From contig NZ_CAKRNY010000010.1 in NCBI RefSeq assembly GCF_934371575.1, forward strand, positions 27,850 to 91,849: a stretch of 64,000 bases of DNA. The letters are read 5' to 3'. Within the stretch, counting starts at the first letter, position 1. The number at the start of each line of letters is the position of its first letter. The stretch is from an uncultured Blautia sp. Its GTDB lineage: Bacteria; Bacillota; Clostridia; Lachnospirales; Lachnospiraceae. This document shows, in pieces, positions 1-9,322 of the stretch. The position numbers were made by a program, and so were the translations under genes. The notes under the pieces were generated by a model. It worked only from the letters and a program-made list of their open reading frames with translations. It was not told the DNA's origin and ran no database searches.

Positions 1-557
1 TCTATTAGCTCCGGATTCTTTTCACATGCTTCCTCCCACTGAACTCTTGTGGTACCCATACGGCTTCCTGGTGCACAGGGATCATAAATCTCATGTCCGT
101 CCTGGGTAGAACATTCCGGGTTGATCCGCAGTCCCACACTCTTTCCTGCGTTCTTTGCTTTCGCGCCAAAACGAAGGAGCTGAGACGGCGAATTAAACAC
201 TATATGATCTGCATACTGAAGCAGTTCTTCAAATTCATCGGTTCGATAACCGGCGCAGAATACATGAACCTCTTTTCCCGGCATTTCCTCTGCACCCAGT
301 CTTGCCTCAAACAGTCCACTGGCTTCTGTACCTGCAAGGTACGGCTCGAAAAATCCATAGCAGTCATAGTTACTGAAGGCTTTCTGCGCCAGGAGCATCT
401 TGCATCCTGTTCGCCTGGATACCTCACCGAGCAGTTTTGCATTTTTAATAAGAGCTTTTTCATCCAGAATATAGCAGGGTGTCTTTATATTCCGGAATTC
501 CGGCGGAATGATTCCGCCGGTTGCTGTAAATGGGGCTCTTTTATCCAATCCTTCCAT
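1..557 (-). CDS. nspC: Carboxynorspermidine decarboxylase, 3' part cut by window edge
   Basis: PLP-dependent fold-III decarboxylase that makes norspermidine or spermidine from the carboxy intermediate produced by the upstream dehydrogenase. About 185 N-terminal residues are present. The N-terminal PPEFRNIKTPCYILDEKAL stretch and the LLAQKAFSNYDCYG segment, which carries the expected PLP lysine, match NspC. The start ATG shares one base with the stop of the preceding gene (TGATG overlap), which indicates translational coupling. The C-terminal half lies outside the window, so the catalytic cysteine region cannot be checked. It is the last visible gene of the polyamine operon. Family assignment is firm; substrate length (C3 or C4 arm) is not readable from sequence. 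Confidence 0.9.
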   Translation of the reverse strand, partial: MEGLDKRAPFTATGGIIPPEFRNIKTPCYILDEKALIKNAKLLGEVSRRTGCKMLLAQKAFSNYDCYGFFEPYLAGTEASGLFEARLGAEEMPGKEVHVFCAGYRTDEFEELLQYADHIVFNSPSQLLRFGAKAKNAGKSVGLRINPECSTQDGHEIYDPCAPGSRMGTTRVQWEEACEKNPELI

Positions 558-1816
558 CAGTCTACCAGCTTCGGATCATGGCTTTCGCTGCGTGGCAGGC
601 CATACTGGTCAAGGGCATTCAGGAACGGATCCGGATCAAATTCTTCTACAGTGTATACACCTGGTTTGATCCATTTTCCGGTGAGCATCATAAGTGCACC
701 GCACATTGCCGGAACACCTGTTGTGTAGCTGATTGCCTGACTTCCAACCTCATGATAGCATTCCTGATGATCGCACACGTTGTAAATATAATATGTCTTT
801 TCTTTTCCGTCCTTCACGCCTGTAAAGATACAGCCAATGTTTGTTTTACCTTTTGTACGTGGTCCAAGGCTTGCAGGATCCGGAAGCAGTGCCTTCAGGA
901 ACTGGATTGGGACAATCTCCTGTCCATTGTACTGGATTGGTGTTGTGGAAAGCATTCCCACATCCTCAAGACAACGCATATGATCCAGATAGCTCTGTCC
1001 AAATGTCATAAAGAAGCGAATCCGTTTTACTCCTGGGATTGTGTTTGCAAGAGACTCGATCTCCTCATGGTGAAGCAGGTACATATCCTTATCTCCTACC
1101 TTATCAAAGTTATATTCTCTCTTAATGGTCATCGGAGGGATTTCCACCCAATGTCCGTTTTCCCAGTAGCTTCCCGGTGCACTTACCTCACGGAGATTGA
1201 TTTCCGGATTAAAGTTTGTGGCAAATGCATATCCATGGTCTCCGCCATTGCAGTCCAGAATGTCAATGGTATCAATCTGGTCAAATTCGTGCTTTAATGC
1301 ATAGGCACAGTATGCCTGTGTAACACCTGGATCGAATCCGCATCCAAGCAGTGCTGTAAGTCCTGCATCTTCAAATTTTTTACGATATGCCCACTGCCAG
1401 GAATAATCAAAGTAAGCGGAAAAGCCCTCTTCTTTGCAGCGTTTTTCATAAATAGCACGCCACTTCGGATCATCAGTATCCTCCGGCTCATAGTTTGCAG
1501 TATCCATATAATTTACACCACAGGCCAGACATGCATCCATGATTGTCAGATCCTGATAAGGAAGGGCAATGTTCATTACAAGATCTGGTTTGTAGTTATT
1601 GATCAGATCGATCAGCTGATTCACATCGTCCGCATCAACCTTGGCTGTGGTAATAACAGTCTTTGTCTTTCCCTTTAATTTTTCTGCGAGTGCATCACAT
1701 TTTTCCTTTGTGCGGCTTGCGATACACAGTTCTGTAAATACCTCATCTGCCTGACAACATTTCTGAATTGCTACACTGGCTACACCTCCGCAGCCGATTA
1801 CAAGTACTCTGCTCAT
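557..1816 (-). CDS. Carboxynorspermidine/carboxyspermidine dehydrogenase (saccharopine dehydrogenase family)
   Basis: Cytoplasmic enzyme expected to condense a diamine with aspartate semialdehyde using NADPH, giving carboxy(nor)spermidine for NspC. The 419 residues open with a Rossmann nucleotide-binding motif (VLVIGCGGVASVAIQKC) and continue with the Sacchrp_dh-type segments DLVMNIALPYQD and CGVNYMDTANYE. Length is normal for this family. It sits 39 nt downstream of agmatinase and overlaps nspC by one base. A lysine-pathway saccharopine dehydrogenase is the alternative by sequence family, but the adjacent speB, speE and nspC strongly favour polyamine synthesis. Confidence 0.9.
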   Translation of the reverse strand: MSRVLVIGCGGVASVAIQKCCQADEVFTELCIASRTKEKCDALAEKLKGKTKTVITTAKVDADDVNQLIDLINNYKPDLVMNIALPYQDLTIMDACLACGVNYMDTANYEPEDTDDPKWRAIYEKRCKEEGFSAYFDYSWQWAYRKKFEDAGLTALLGCGFDPGVTQAYCAYALKHEFDQIDTIDILDCNGGDHGYAFATNFNPEINLREVSAPGSYWENGHWVEIPPMTIKREYNFDKVGDKDMYLLHHEEIESLANTIPGVKRIRFFMTFGQSYLDHMRCLEDVGMLSTTPIQYNGQEIVPIQFLKALLPDPASLGPRTKGKTNIGCIFTGVKDGKEKTYYIYNVCDHQECYHEVGSQAISYTTGVPAMCGALMMLTGKWIKPGVYTVEEFDPDPFLNALDQYGLPRSESHDPKLVD

Positions 1817-1855
1817 GATTCTTCTCCTTTTTATGTTGATTTTTAATTTTTTTAG

Positions 1856-2713
1856 TTATTTTGCAATCGCCAGAAGCAGTTCTCGAAGAACCTTACATGC
1901 AGTTGCAGTTGAAACACCGCTTGCATCCAGCATAGGTGCCAGTTCATTGACGTCTGCCCCTACTACATTTGCCTGAGAAACAGTGCGGATTGCATCAAGG
2001 AGTTCCAGAAAGCTCACACCTCCAGCTTCCGGGGTTCCTGTTCCCGGAAATACAGATGGATCCAGACAGTCCAGATCAATTGTAAAATATACAGGAACCT
2101 GTTTCTCTTTCAATTCTCTTACAGTCTCTTTCAGCCCCTCAAAAGTAAATGGATAAAAATCTGTATGCTGTGCGGCAAACTGAAATTCCTCTCTCTCACC
2201 GCTTCTGATACAAAACTGATGAATACGATTATCTCCCAAAAGCTCATGGCATCTGCGCAGTACACAGGCATGGCTCAATTTTGCTCCAAGATAATCATCC
2301 CTTAAATCTGCATGAGCATCAAAATGAATAATATGAAGATCCGGATATTTATGAAAAACCGCACGTACCGCAGCTAATGTTACAAGATGTTCTCCACCTA
2401 ACAGCAGTGGGAATTTGCCTGCATTTAATATTTCTTTCGCTCTTTTTTCAATATCCAAAAGAGCCATTTCACTGCTTCCAAAGCAAAGCTCCAGATCTCC
2501 GCTGTCAAACACCCTGATATCCATAAGATCTCTGTCCTGATACGGGCTGTAGGTCTCCAGTCCAAAGCTCTCATGACGCATGGCAGCAGGACCAAACCTG
2601 GCACCTGGACGAAAGCTTGTAGTGGAATCAAAGGGCGCACCATAAAGAACAACAGATGCTTCCTCAAAACTGCTTTCGCATCCAATAAAAGTCTCTACAT
2701 TCGGTAAAAGCAT
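1856..2713 (-). CDS. speB: Agmatinase
   Basis: Ureohydrolase that splits agmatine to putrescine and urea. The 285 residues contain the binuclear manganese ligands in the usual order: GGEH near residue 106, DAHADLR, and the C-terminal DLDCLDPS segment followed by PGTGTPEAGG. It is 3 nt from the end of speE, and its substrate is made by the arginine decarboxylase two genes upstream. Arginase or formiminoglutamase are less likely because the whole arginine-to-putrescine route lies in one operon. Confidence 0.92.
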   Translation of the reverse strand: MLLPNVETFIGCESSFEEASVVLYGAPFDSTTSFRPGARFGPAAMRHESFGLETYSPYQDRDLMDIRVFDSGDLELCFGSSEMALLDIEKRAKEILNAGKFPLLLGGEHLVTLAAVRAVFHKYPDLHIIHFDAHADLRDDYLGAKLSHACVLRRCHELLGDNRIHQFCIRSGEREEFQFAAQHTDFYPFTFEGLKETVRELKEKQVPVYFTIDLDCLDPSVFPGTGTPEAGGVSFLELLDAIRTVSQANVVGADVNELAPMLDASGVSTATACKVLRELLLAIAK

Positions 2714-2716
2714 GAA

Positions 2717-3571
2717 TTATTCCTCCACTTCTTTCAGCATCTCTTCCAGAAATGCCGGAAGATAAAAGGCCCCTTTATGAAGTCTTGTTGTATAGTAACG
2801 TGTCCGAAGATTTAATGCTGTCCAGGCTTCCGAATCCAGATCATCAACAGGATGATATTTTTTACTTGCAAATCCAAATAACCAGTATCCTGCAGCGAAT
2901 GTCGGGATATGTGCCTGATAAACACGGCTGATCTGGAATGTACTTGCAATTTTCTTATGGCTGCGCTGCATGGCATGTGCATCTTCGGTATAAAATGGAC
3001 TTCCCTGCTGATTGACCATAATTCCGTCATCCTTCAGTGCGTTATAACAGTTTCCATAAAATTCACGGGTAAACAGTCCTTCAGAAGGACCGAAGGGATC
3101 CGAAGAGTCTACAATGATAAGGTCATATTTTCCCTCGCACCGTCGGATAAATTTCAGTGCATTTTCGTAATGAAGATGTACTCTTCTGTCATCCAGCCGG
3201 CAGGCATTTTCCGGGAGATATGCGCGGCAGGCTTCCACAACCATGGGGTCCATTTCTACCAGATCAATACGTCTGACCCTGTCATATCTGGTCAGTTCAC
3301 GGACAACACCGCCATCTCCGGCACCAATCACAAGAATATCTTTTGCCTCTTTATGGATCGCCATGGGTACGTGAGTGATCATTTCATCATAAATAAATTC
3401 GTCTCTCTCTGTCAGCATTACATTTCCATCCAAAGTCAGCACACGGCCAAATTCAGGTGTCTCAAAAATATCAATTCTCTGATAATCACTTTGTTTCGAA
3501 TAAAGCTGACGGTTCACACGGATACTGTGCTTCACATCCGGTGTATGAAATTCTGAAAACCACATTTCCAT
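2717..3571 (-). CDS. speE: Polyamine aminopropyltransferase (spermidine synthase)
   Basis: Transfers an aminopropyl group from decarboxylated SAM to putrescine or a related diamine. The 284-residue protein has the SAM-binding motif GAGDGGVVREL (usually GGGDGG), the DLVEMD acidic loop and the active-site IIVDSSDPFGPSEGLF segment. The start ATG follows a GGGAGG ribosome binding site. It is 5 nt downstream of speA and 3 nt upstream of speB. No SAM decarboxylase (speD) is in this window, so the donor must come from elsewhere. Thermospermine or agmatine aminopropyl transfer are possible alternatives. Confidence 0.93.
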   Translation of the reverse strand: MEMWFSEFHTPDVKHSIRVNRQLYSKQSDYQRIDIFETPEFGRVLTLDGNVMLTERDEFIYDEMITHVPMAIHKEAKDILVIGAGDGGVVRELTRYDRVRRIDLVEMDPMVVEACRAYLPENACRLDDRRVHLHYENALKFIRRCEGKYDLIIVDSSDPFGPSEGLFTREFYGNCYNALKDDGIMVNQQGSPFYTEDAHAMQRSHKKIASTFQISRVYQAHIPTFAAGYWLFGFASKKYHPVDDLDSEAWTALNLRTRYYTTRLHKGAFYLPAFLEEMLKEVEE

Positions 3572-3576
3572 TGCTT

Positions 3577-5043
3577 TTACCTCCCTGTCAGAACATTCAG
3601 TTTCAAAATATCCGGATCCTCAGGTCCTGTCATATTACAGCCCTTTGCCTTGGCATATTCAATATAATCCAGGATTTCTGCCGTAATCCGCTCTCCTGGT
3701 GCCAGAATGGGAATTCCTGGCGGATAACACATTACAAATTCACTGCAGACTTTCCCTTCTGTTTCCCGAAGAGGCAGGCTGCATTTATCCGCATAAAAAG
3801 CTTCCTGTGGACTGGTCACCACCTGAGGGTCAATATATTCCTGGCTCAAAAGCCCGGATCCATCTGTCTGAAAGCGTCTGCGGATTTCTGCAAGTGCGCT
3901 CACAAGCCGTTCCACTTCCTGGGCACGGTCACCAATGGAAAGATAGGCAAGAATATTCCCAATATCACCGAATTCAATCTGGATATCGTATTCATCCCGC
4001 AGAATATCATAAACTTCGATTCCTGCCAATCCGATGTCCAGCGTATGTACACTTAATTTTGTAATATCAAAATCAAAAACAGAGTTTCCATTTACCAGTT
4101 CTTTTCCAAATGCATAATAGCCGCCGATGGCATTGATTTCCTCCCGGGCATATTCTGCCATATCTGCTACCTGATGAAAGATCTGGCGTCCACGCTGCGC
4201 AAGATTTCTTCTTGAAATATCAAGACTGGACATCAGAAGGTAGCTTCCCGAGGTGGTCTGTGTCAGATTAATAATCTGGCGCACATAACCTGCATGTACA
4301 GCCGGACCTGTAAGGAGAAGGCTTGACTGTGTAAGGCTTCCGCCGCTTTTATGCATGGATACAGCTGCCATATCTGCACCTGCCGCCATGGCAGAAACCG
4401 GCAGTCCCCCGCCAAAATAAAAATGGGTTCCATGGGCTTCATCTGCCAGACACAGCATTCCTGCATCATGTGCCATTTTGACAATCGCACGTAAATCACT
4501 GCATATTCCATAATAGGTCGGATTATTTACCAGTACCGCAACTGCTTTCGGATGTTCTTTTATGGCTTTTTCAACCTGTTCCCTGCGCATTCCCAGAGAA
4601 ATTCCAAGTTTCCGGTCTACTTCCGGATTTACATAAACAGGAATTGCGCCGCACAAAACAAGTGCATTTAAAACACTCCTGTGGACATTACGGGGCAATA
4701 TGATTTCATCTCCGCGCTTACAGGCAGTCAATACCATTGTCTGAACAGAGCTTGTTGTACCACCTACCATCAGAAATGCATGTGCCGCCCCAAAAGCATC
4801 TGCCGCCAGTTCTTCTGCTTCCTGTATTACAGATACCGGATGACAGAGGTTGTCCAGTGGTTTCATGCTGTTGACATCCACCCCGACACATTTTTGTCCC
4901 AAAAATTCTGTCAGTTCAGGATTGCCTCTTCCTCGTTTATGTCCAGGGACATCAAATGGTACAACTCTCATTCGACGGAAAGTCTCCAGAGCTTCATGTA
5001 TGGGTGCATGATTCTGGTTTAACTTAAAACGACTTCCTTTCAT
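3577..5043 (-). CDS. speA: Arginine decarboxylase (Orn/Lys/Arg decarboxylase, class-I PLP fold)
   Basis: First enzyme of the operon, expected to convert arginine to agmatine, as the Bacillus SpeA type does; lysine or ornithine decarboxylation is possible. Visible motifs are FDVPGHKRGRGNPEL near the start, the cofactor region DEAHGTHFYFGG, and the PLP-lysine segment SMHKSGGSLTQSS. The reading frame is open back to a TTG at 5082, but that codon has no ribosome binding site. GGAGG at 5048-5052 sits just before ATGATG at 5041-5046, so the second ATG (about 488 residues) is preferred. An agmatinase two genes downstream supports arginine as substrate. Confidence 0.9.
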   Translation of the reverse strand: MKGSRFKLNQNHAPIHEALETFRRMRVVPFDVPGHKRGRGNPELTEFLGQKCVGVDVNSMKPLDNLCHPVSVIQEAEELAADAFGAAHAFLMVGGTTSSVQTMVLTACKRGDEIILPRNVHRSVLNALVLCGAIPVYVNPEVDRKLGISLGMRREQVEKAIKEHPKAVAVLVNNPTYYGICSDLRAIVKMAHDAGMLCLADEAHGTHFYFGGGLPVSAMAAGADMAAVSMHKSGGSLTQSSLLLTGPAVHAGYVRQIINLTQTTSGSYLLMSSLDISRRNLAQRGRQIFHQVADMAEYAREEINAIGGYYAFGKELVNGNSVFDFDITKLSVHTLDIGLAGIEVYDILRDEYDIQIEFGDIGNILAYLSIGDRAQEVERLVSALAEIRRRFQTDGSGLLSQEYIDPQVVTSPQEAFYADKCSLPLRETEGKVCSEFVMCYPPGIPILAPGERITAEILDYIEYAKAKGCNMTGPEDPDILKLNVLTGR

Positions 5044-5100
5044 CATTCCTCCATTTCCAGTTTCCTTTGCTTCAACCCTCAATCAGTAATTTTCTATTAC

Positions 5101-5495
5101 ACGCAAAAAAACGCAGATAAGGGCACACTTAGCCACAAACCTGCGTTTCGATCTGTATTTATCTGCTCTGTTTCCAACCCTAAAAGAGAATACGTTACTT
5201 TCTCTCAGGAACAAAAACAAAACTTCTGGATCATGCGTGTCAGAGTCTATATAGCAATCATACTTTTACTACTCTTATTGACCGTTTCACAAGTCTGCGC
5301 TTCTGGCGCATCGCGGTTATCAAAGGAACCTACTTATAAAATTTGAGCTTTTAACTCAATCAATAAGGTAACCAAAGTTACCATAATCGGCAGTGGACCC
5401 GGCTGTCCGTATGGCCTTAACCCTGACGGGTGGTCCAAAACAATTGCTTTGAAAAGACTCTGTCTGTTACTCTGCATCTTCGTCTTTCAAAATCG
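5101..5495 (-). ncRNA. Structured leader or standalone ncRNA upstream of speA
   Basis: About 390 nt without a convincing ORF lie between a near-consensus promoter (5501-5529) and an intrinsic terminator (stem CTGCGTTT/AAACGCAG, arms about 5109-5116 and 5141-5148, T run at 5103-5109 in the minus direction). Stems seen on the minus strand include GGTAAC-TTTG-GTTACC (5367-5382), GGACC/GGTCC (5395-5399 with 5432-5436) enclosing ACCC/GGGT (5420-5431), TGCGC/GCGCA (5296-5310) enclosed by TTGACCG/CGGTTATCAA (5278-5323), and TTGAG/CTCAA (5343-5359). speA starts about 58 nt after the terminator, so this could be an attenuating leader or a separate RNA. I do not recognise an Rfam family. Confidence 0.55.
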
Positions 5496-5500
5496 GGTTC

Positions 5501-5529
5501 ATAATACCATGTTAAAAATAATCTGTCAA
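5501..5529 (-). promoter_or_regulatory. Sigma-A type promoter for the speA leader RNA
   Basis: TTGACA (5524-5529), a 17-nt spacer and TATTAT (5501-5506), read on the minus strand. Transcription would start near 5494 and enter the structured RNA ahead of speA. Confidence 0.7.
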
Positions 5530-5546
5530 TAATAAAATATAAAAAT

Positions 5547-5584
5547 AAGCCATTCAGTTAGAAACATATCCAACCAAATGGCTT
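5547..5584 (-). terminator. Intrinsic terminator of the first MATE gene
   Basis: AAGCCATT/AATGGCTT 8-bp stem with arms 5547-5554 and 5577-5584, followed in the minus direction by ATTTTTAT. It lies directly after the stop of the MATE gene and insulates the speA promoter from it. Confidence 0.75.
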
Positions 5585-5590
5585 TTATTC

Positions 5591-6952
5591 TTATCTTCTA
5601 TCCAGGATTTTATCAAACCTTCTGAAGAAAGTTGAAGTTGTAATGATTGCTGCAACGATATCGCTGATTGGCTCAGCCAGAAAGACGGCAAATACCTTAT
5701 TCTGAATGAAAAGCGGCAGAATAAAAATCAGCGGAATCAACAGGATCAGTTTTCTTAAACAGGCAAGGAGCAGACTGACCTTCGCCTGTCCCAATGCCAT
5801 AAAGCTCTGCTGGCAGGAAACCTGGAATCCCAGTGAAAAGATACCAGCCATATAGATTCTCAGTGCCCATGCGGTATACGTGATCAGATCTGTATCATTG
5901 GAGAAAATACCTGCAAAAAGCTTTGGAAACAGAAGCATGATCAGCCAGAAGCAGCCGGTAAAGATCGTACAGACTGTAAACTGTGTGAAAAATGCTTTTT
6001 TTACACGCTCTTTATTGCCGGCACCGAAATTGTAACTCATAATCGGCTGACCGCCCTGACAGATTCCCTGCAGCGGTAAGGTTGCAAGCTGGCTGACACT
6101 TGTGATAATAGTCATGGCTCCAACAGCAAGATCCCCGCCATATCTTGAAAGACTGGAAGTAAAACTGATGGACAGAATACTTTCTGTGGACAACATAACA
6201 AAAGTAGAGATTCCAAGCCCTAGACAGGGTAAAATAATATCTTTTTGCAATTTGAAATTTTCTTTTCTGAGATGGAGAATGGTCTTTTTCCCTGACAGAA
6301 AACGAAGAATCCAGATTGCGCCAACAGCCTGACTCAAAACAGTGGCAATCGCTGCACCGCTTACTCCCAGATCAAATACAAAAATAAAAATGGGATCCAG
6401 AATAATATTGATCACTGCACCGATCACAGTAGTCATCATACTGATCTTTGCAAATCCCTGTGTAGTGATAAAGGGATTCATTCCCATTACGATCAGGACA
6501 AAAATACTTCCCAGTATGTAGATTCTTGCGTATGCCACTCCATAAGGAAGGGTCTTTTCACTGGCGCCAAACAGTGTCAGAAGCTGTGGAGCAAAAGCGA
6601 AAAAAATCACCGTAAGGACTACGGCCATAAGAATGAGAAGTGAGAAGCAGTTTCCCAGAATCTTTTCAGCCGTCGTATTGTCTTTTTTTCCCATGGAGAT
6701 TGCTGCACGGGGAGCACCTCCTGATCCAGCAAGCATGGCAAAGGCATTGATCAGCATAAGAATTGGCGTGAATAATCCCACGCCGGTTAACGCTGCCGCT
6801 CCAACACCGGGAATATGTCCAATATAAATACGGTCTACAATGTTATACAAAAGATTGATAATCTGAGCCACAACAGCAGGAATTGCAAGCTGCGCCAAAA
6901 GACGTGGAATTTTTTCCGTTTCCATGGCCTGTGTGTTAGATTTACTGCTCAT
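5591..6952 (-). CDS. MATE family multidrug/solute exporter
   Basis: Integral membrane antiporter of the MATE/NorM superfamily, 453 residues with about twelve hydrophobic segments. Recognisable family stretches are IPAVVAQIINLLYNIVDRIYIG near the N-terminus and the mid-protein repeat that resembles it, with GQPIMSYNFGAGN in the second half. The usual role is export of cationic drugs or metabolites driven by sodium or protons; the substrate cannot be read here. It lies 15 nt downstream of the hybrid histidine kinase on the same strand and is probably cotranscribed, so that kinase may respond to a compound this protein handles. Confidence 0.88.
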   Translation of the reverse strand: MSSKSNTQAMETEKIPRLLAQLAIPAVVAQIINLLYNIVDRIYIGHIPGVGAAALTGVGLFTPILMLINAFAMLAGSGGAPRAAISMGKKDNTTAEKILGNCFSLLILMAVVLTVIFFAFAPQLLTLFGASEKTLPYGVAYARIYILGSIFVLIVMGMNPFITTQGFAKISMMTTVIGAVINIILDPIFIFVFDLGVSGAAIATVLSQAVGAIWILRFLSGKKTILHLRKENFKLQKDIILPCLGLGISTFVMLSTESILSISFTSSLSRYGGDLAVGAMTIITSVSQLATLPLQGICQGGQPIMSYNFGAGNKERVKKAFFTQFTVCTIFTGCFWLIMLLFPKLFAGIFSNDTDLITYTAWALRIYMAGIFSLGFQVSCQQSFMALGQAKVSLLLACLRKLILLIPLIFILPLFIQNKVFAVFLAEPISDIVAAIITTSTFFRRFDKILDRR

Positions 6953-6967
6953 ATAGTTCCTCCTTTT

Positions 6968-9034
6968 TTACCTCTCTGTATTCATTACTTTCGCAATCAC
7001 CGCCATCAACACCTTCATATCAATGGGCTTGGCAACGTGGTCATTCATCCCCGCATCCAGAGCAGCCTGCTTATCCTCTGAAAAAGCATTGGCTGTCATG
7101 GCAATGATTGGAATGTTTGCTTTTTTCTGATCCTTCATCTTTCTTATTTTCGCAGCTGTCTCATAGCCATCCAGGCCGGGCATCTGAATATCCATAAGAA
7201 TCAGATCATAATAACCAGCCTCAGCTTTCGTCAGCATATGACAGCAAATTAAACCGTCAGCTGCATGCTCCACCAGAAATCCTTTCTCCTGAAGCAGTTC
7301 CTTCGCAATTTCAGCATTCAGCTCATTATCCTCTGCAAGAAGAATACGCATACCTTCTGCCTTCTCAGAACTCGGCAGCTGCAGTTCCTGTTTTTCATAC
7401 ACATCTTCCTCAGATGCAATTTCAAGAGAAAGTACGACTGTAAATTTAGTTCCCACTCCCTGGTCGCTTTCCACCTGAATTTTACCTCCCATCAGTTCGA
7501 TCAGAGTTTTTACGATTGAAAGCCCAAGTCCGGTACCGACCACTTTATTCTCCGTGGTTGTGTGTTCTCTGGAAAATTCATCAAACAAATGGGGAAGATA
7601 CTCTTTACTCATACCTATTCCTGTATCTTCACAGATAAAAATATACTGCGCTTTACCCGCTTCATCAGATATCGTTTCGTTGATCGATACGTGAACAGAA
7701 TGACCGGCAGGTGTATATTTAATTGCATTGCTCACAATATTCAGGTAAATTTCCTGAAGCTTGGTTTTGTCACATACTGCATATTTATGCTGAACCTTCG
7801 TATTTACGAAAAACTGAATTCCTTTGTTTCTGACATCTGATTCAAACACTGTATTCACAGAATGAAACAATTCTCCCAGATCTTCCGCTTTCTGATTCAA
7901 TACAGCAGCACCGCTTTCAATACGTGCCATCTCCAGAACCTGATTGATGATTGTCATCAGTAAGTTCCCGGAGGACTGGATTTTTTCTAAATATTCTTTG
8001 GCTTTCTTCTCATTTTTTAAATTCTTCTCCAACAGATAGGAAAATCCCATTATAGCATTCATAGGAGTACGAATATCATGACTCATGTTAAACAGAAATC
8101 TTGTCTTTGCTTCATTTGCGCTTTTTGCCTGTTCTGCTGACCTCTGCAATTCTTCGGCATATTGCTTCTCCCGATATTTTTTACTGAATATCTGATAGAA
8201 TATTATAGCTATCATGAGTGAAAAAATATAAGAACCGGCAATGTAAACAAGCCACCCGGATAGAAGAATCCAACCGCCGGAAGGTATAATATCAACGTAC
8301 CATGTACAATTGGGAATCTCAAATTCTACAGTCAGACTGTCCTTCGGCATACTTTCCTGACCTTTTGCAAGAACAATACGTTCATCGGTTTTGTTGTCCT
8401 TTGTCCAGATCTCATAGCAATAAGATGCTTCACTTAGCTTATCAATTCCTATTTCCTCTATAAATTTATCCCAGTCGATAACAAGGATCACAAAGCCCCA
8501 GAATTTACTGTTCCCGTCATCATCTGTCTGATAAACCGGATTTAACAGTAAGGCACCTGTACCTCCCTGCTTTAACTGATAAGGTCCACCCAGCGTATAT
8601 TTCCCGGTTTCTTTTGCAAGATTCGCATCATATTTACGTTCATGCTCTGACAGCATATTAAGGCCCACAGCCGCTTCATTCCCCTGTTCTGGAAAAACAG
8701 TGGTGATAACGCCCTCTGGTGCCAGCTCAAAAGCCTTTACCACTTCCATCTCATTAGGAATCATTTTCACAAATTCTGAAAATTCATCCTCAGAAAAATC
8801 GTATCCTTCATCAATCACATTTTCAATAAGATCCGAGATCATTACATATTTATCCAACTGTGATTTAATTCTTTTCGCAGCATTATGTGCTGTGTAAGCT
8901 GCGCTTATTTTTTCTTCCTTTTCCGTATAACCAATAATTATCCATCCAAATAAAAGTGCTCCCAGAAAAGAAAGAAATCCGGCAACAAAACAGTATTTTC
9001 TTATTTCTTTAGCTATATTACTATTTTTATCCAT
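6968..9034 (-). CDS. CHASE-domain hybrid sensor histidine kinase/response regulator
   Basis: A 688-residue membrane hybrid kinase. TM helix about 16-36; extracytoplasmic CHASE-like domain about 70-240 ([16 protein letters not shown]); second TM about 254-282; HisKA with phospho-acceptor His319 in [13 protein letters not shown]; HATPase with N box around 432-440 and G boxes EDTGIGMS and GTGLGLS; a C-terminal receiver with Asp615 in [13 protein letters not shown]. No output domain is fused, so the phosphate must pass to a separate protein. CHASE domains bind small extracellular ligands in other bacteria. It is followed 15 nt downstream by a MATE exporter, and a promoter-terminator leader lies ahead of it. 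Confidence 0.92.
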   Translation of the reverse strand: MDKNSNIAKEIRKYCFVAGFLSFLGALLFGWIIIGYTEKEEKISAAYTAHNAAKRIKSQLDKYVMISDLIENVIDEGYDFSEDEFSEFVKMIPNEMEVVKAFELAPEGVITTVFPEQGNEAAVGLNMLSEHERKYDANLAKETGKYTLGGPYQLKQGGTGALLLNPVYQTDDDGNSKFWGFVILVIDWDKFIEEIGIDKLSEASYCYEIWTKDNKTDERIVLAKGQESMPKDSLTVEFEIPNCTWYVDIIPSGGWILLSGWLVYIAGSYIFSLMIAIIFYQIFSKKYREKQYAEELQRSAEQAKSANEAKTRFLFNMSHDIRTPMNAIMGFSYLLEKNLKNEKKAKEYLEKIQSSGNLLMTIINQVLEMARIESGAAVLNQKAEDLGELFHSVNTVFESDVRNKGIQFFVNTKVQHKYAVCDKTKLQEIYLNIVSNAIKYTPAGHSVHVSINETISDEAGKAQYIFICEDTGIGMSKEYLPHLFDEFSREHTTTENKVVGTGLGLSIVKTLIELMGGKIQVESDQGVGTKFTVVLSLEIASEEDVYEKQELQLPSSEKAEGMRILLAEDNELNAEIAKELLQEKGFLVEHAADGLICCHMLTKAEAGYYDLILMDIQMPGLDGYETAAKIRKMKDQKKANIPIIAMTANAFSEDKQAALDAGMNDHVAKPIDMKVLMAVIAKVMNTER

Positions 9035-9106
9035 TTATTCTACTGCCGCCCCTTATCATCAAACCTGTCACTCACACAGTTATGAAATATCATCCAACAT
9101 TTATCC

Positions 9107-9138
9107 AAAAGAAAAAGCACTGTCTTTTCAGACAATGC
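9107..9138 (-). terminator. Terminator-like hairpin in the leader of the CHASE kinase gene
   Basis: Arms 9117-9125 and 9130-9138 (GCATTGTCT/AGACAGTGC on the minus strand, one G-U pair) with a GAAA loop and a following TTTTTCTTTT tract (9107-9116). It stands between a likely promoter at 9157-9185 and the kinase start at 9034, so most transcripts from that promoter could stop after about 40 nt. Confidence 0.65.
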
Positions 9139-9156
9139 ATCCTGAACGTTACATAT

Positions 9157-9185
9157 ATTATACATTTATTATGCATAAATGTCTA
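9157..9185 (-). promoter_or_regulatory. Likely promoter of the CHASE kinase leader
   Basis: TAGACA (9180-9185), 17-nt spacer and TATAAT (9157-9162) on the minus strand, followed about 12 nt after the predicted start point by the terminator-like hairpin at 9107-9138. Confidence 0.55.
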
Positions 9186-9221
9186 TTAATTTGTTTCATT
9201 TCTTAAAAAGAAAATTTAAAC

Positions 9222-9284
9222 AAAGCGAACAAGCCCGCTTCAACCACCCTGAATTCTCAGGCTTTGAGGGACTTGTTACGCTTT
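9222..9284 (-). terminator. Large intrinsic terminator of the GH112 gene
   Basis: Outer stem AAAGCG(T)AACAAG/CTTGTTCGCTTT (arms 9222-9233 and 9272-9284) enclosing a small CCTGA/TCAGG hairpin with an EcoRI-like centre; T-rich sequence follows in the minus direction. It lies 38 nt after the stop of the phosphorylase gene. Confidence 0.75.
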
Positions 9285-9322
9285 GCGCATCAGATGCATT
9301 CTGCTTTTACAGACAGTTTCCG

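Noticed and set aside
3577..5082. Start of speA at TTG 5082
   Set aside because: No ribosome binding site before it, while GGAGG stands just before ATG 5043-5046.
5101..5495. tmRNA, RNase P RNA or T-box
   Set aside because: No CCA end or tag frame, no RNase P core motifs, and the ACCGCG-like segment lacks the rest of a T-box; left as an unassigned structured RNA.
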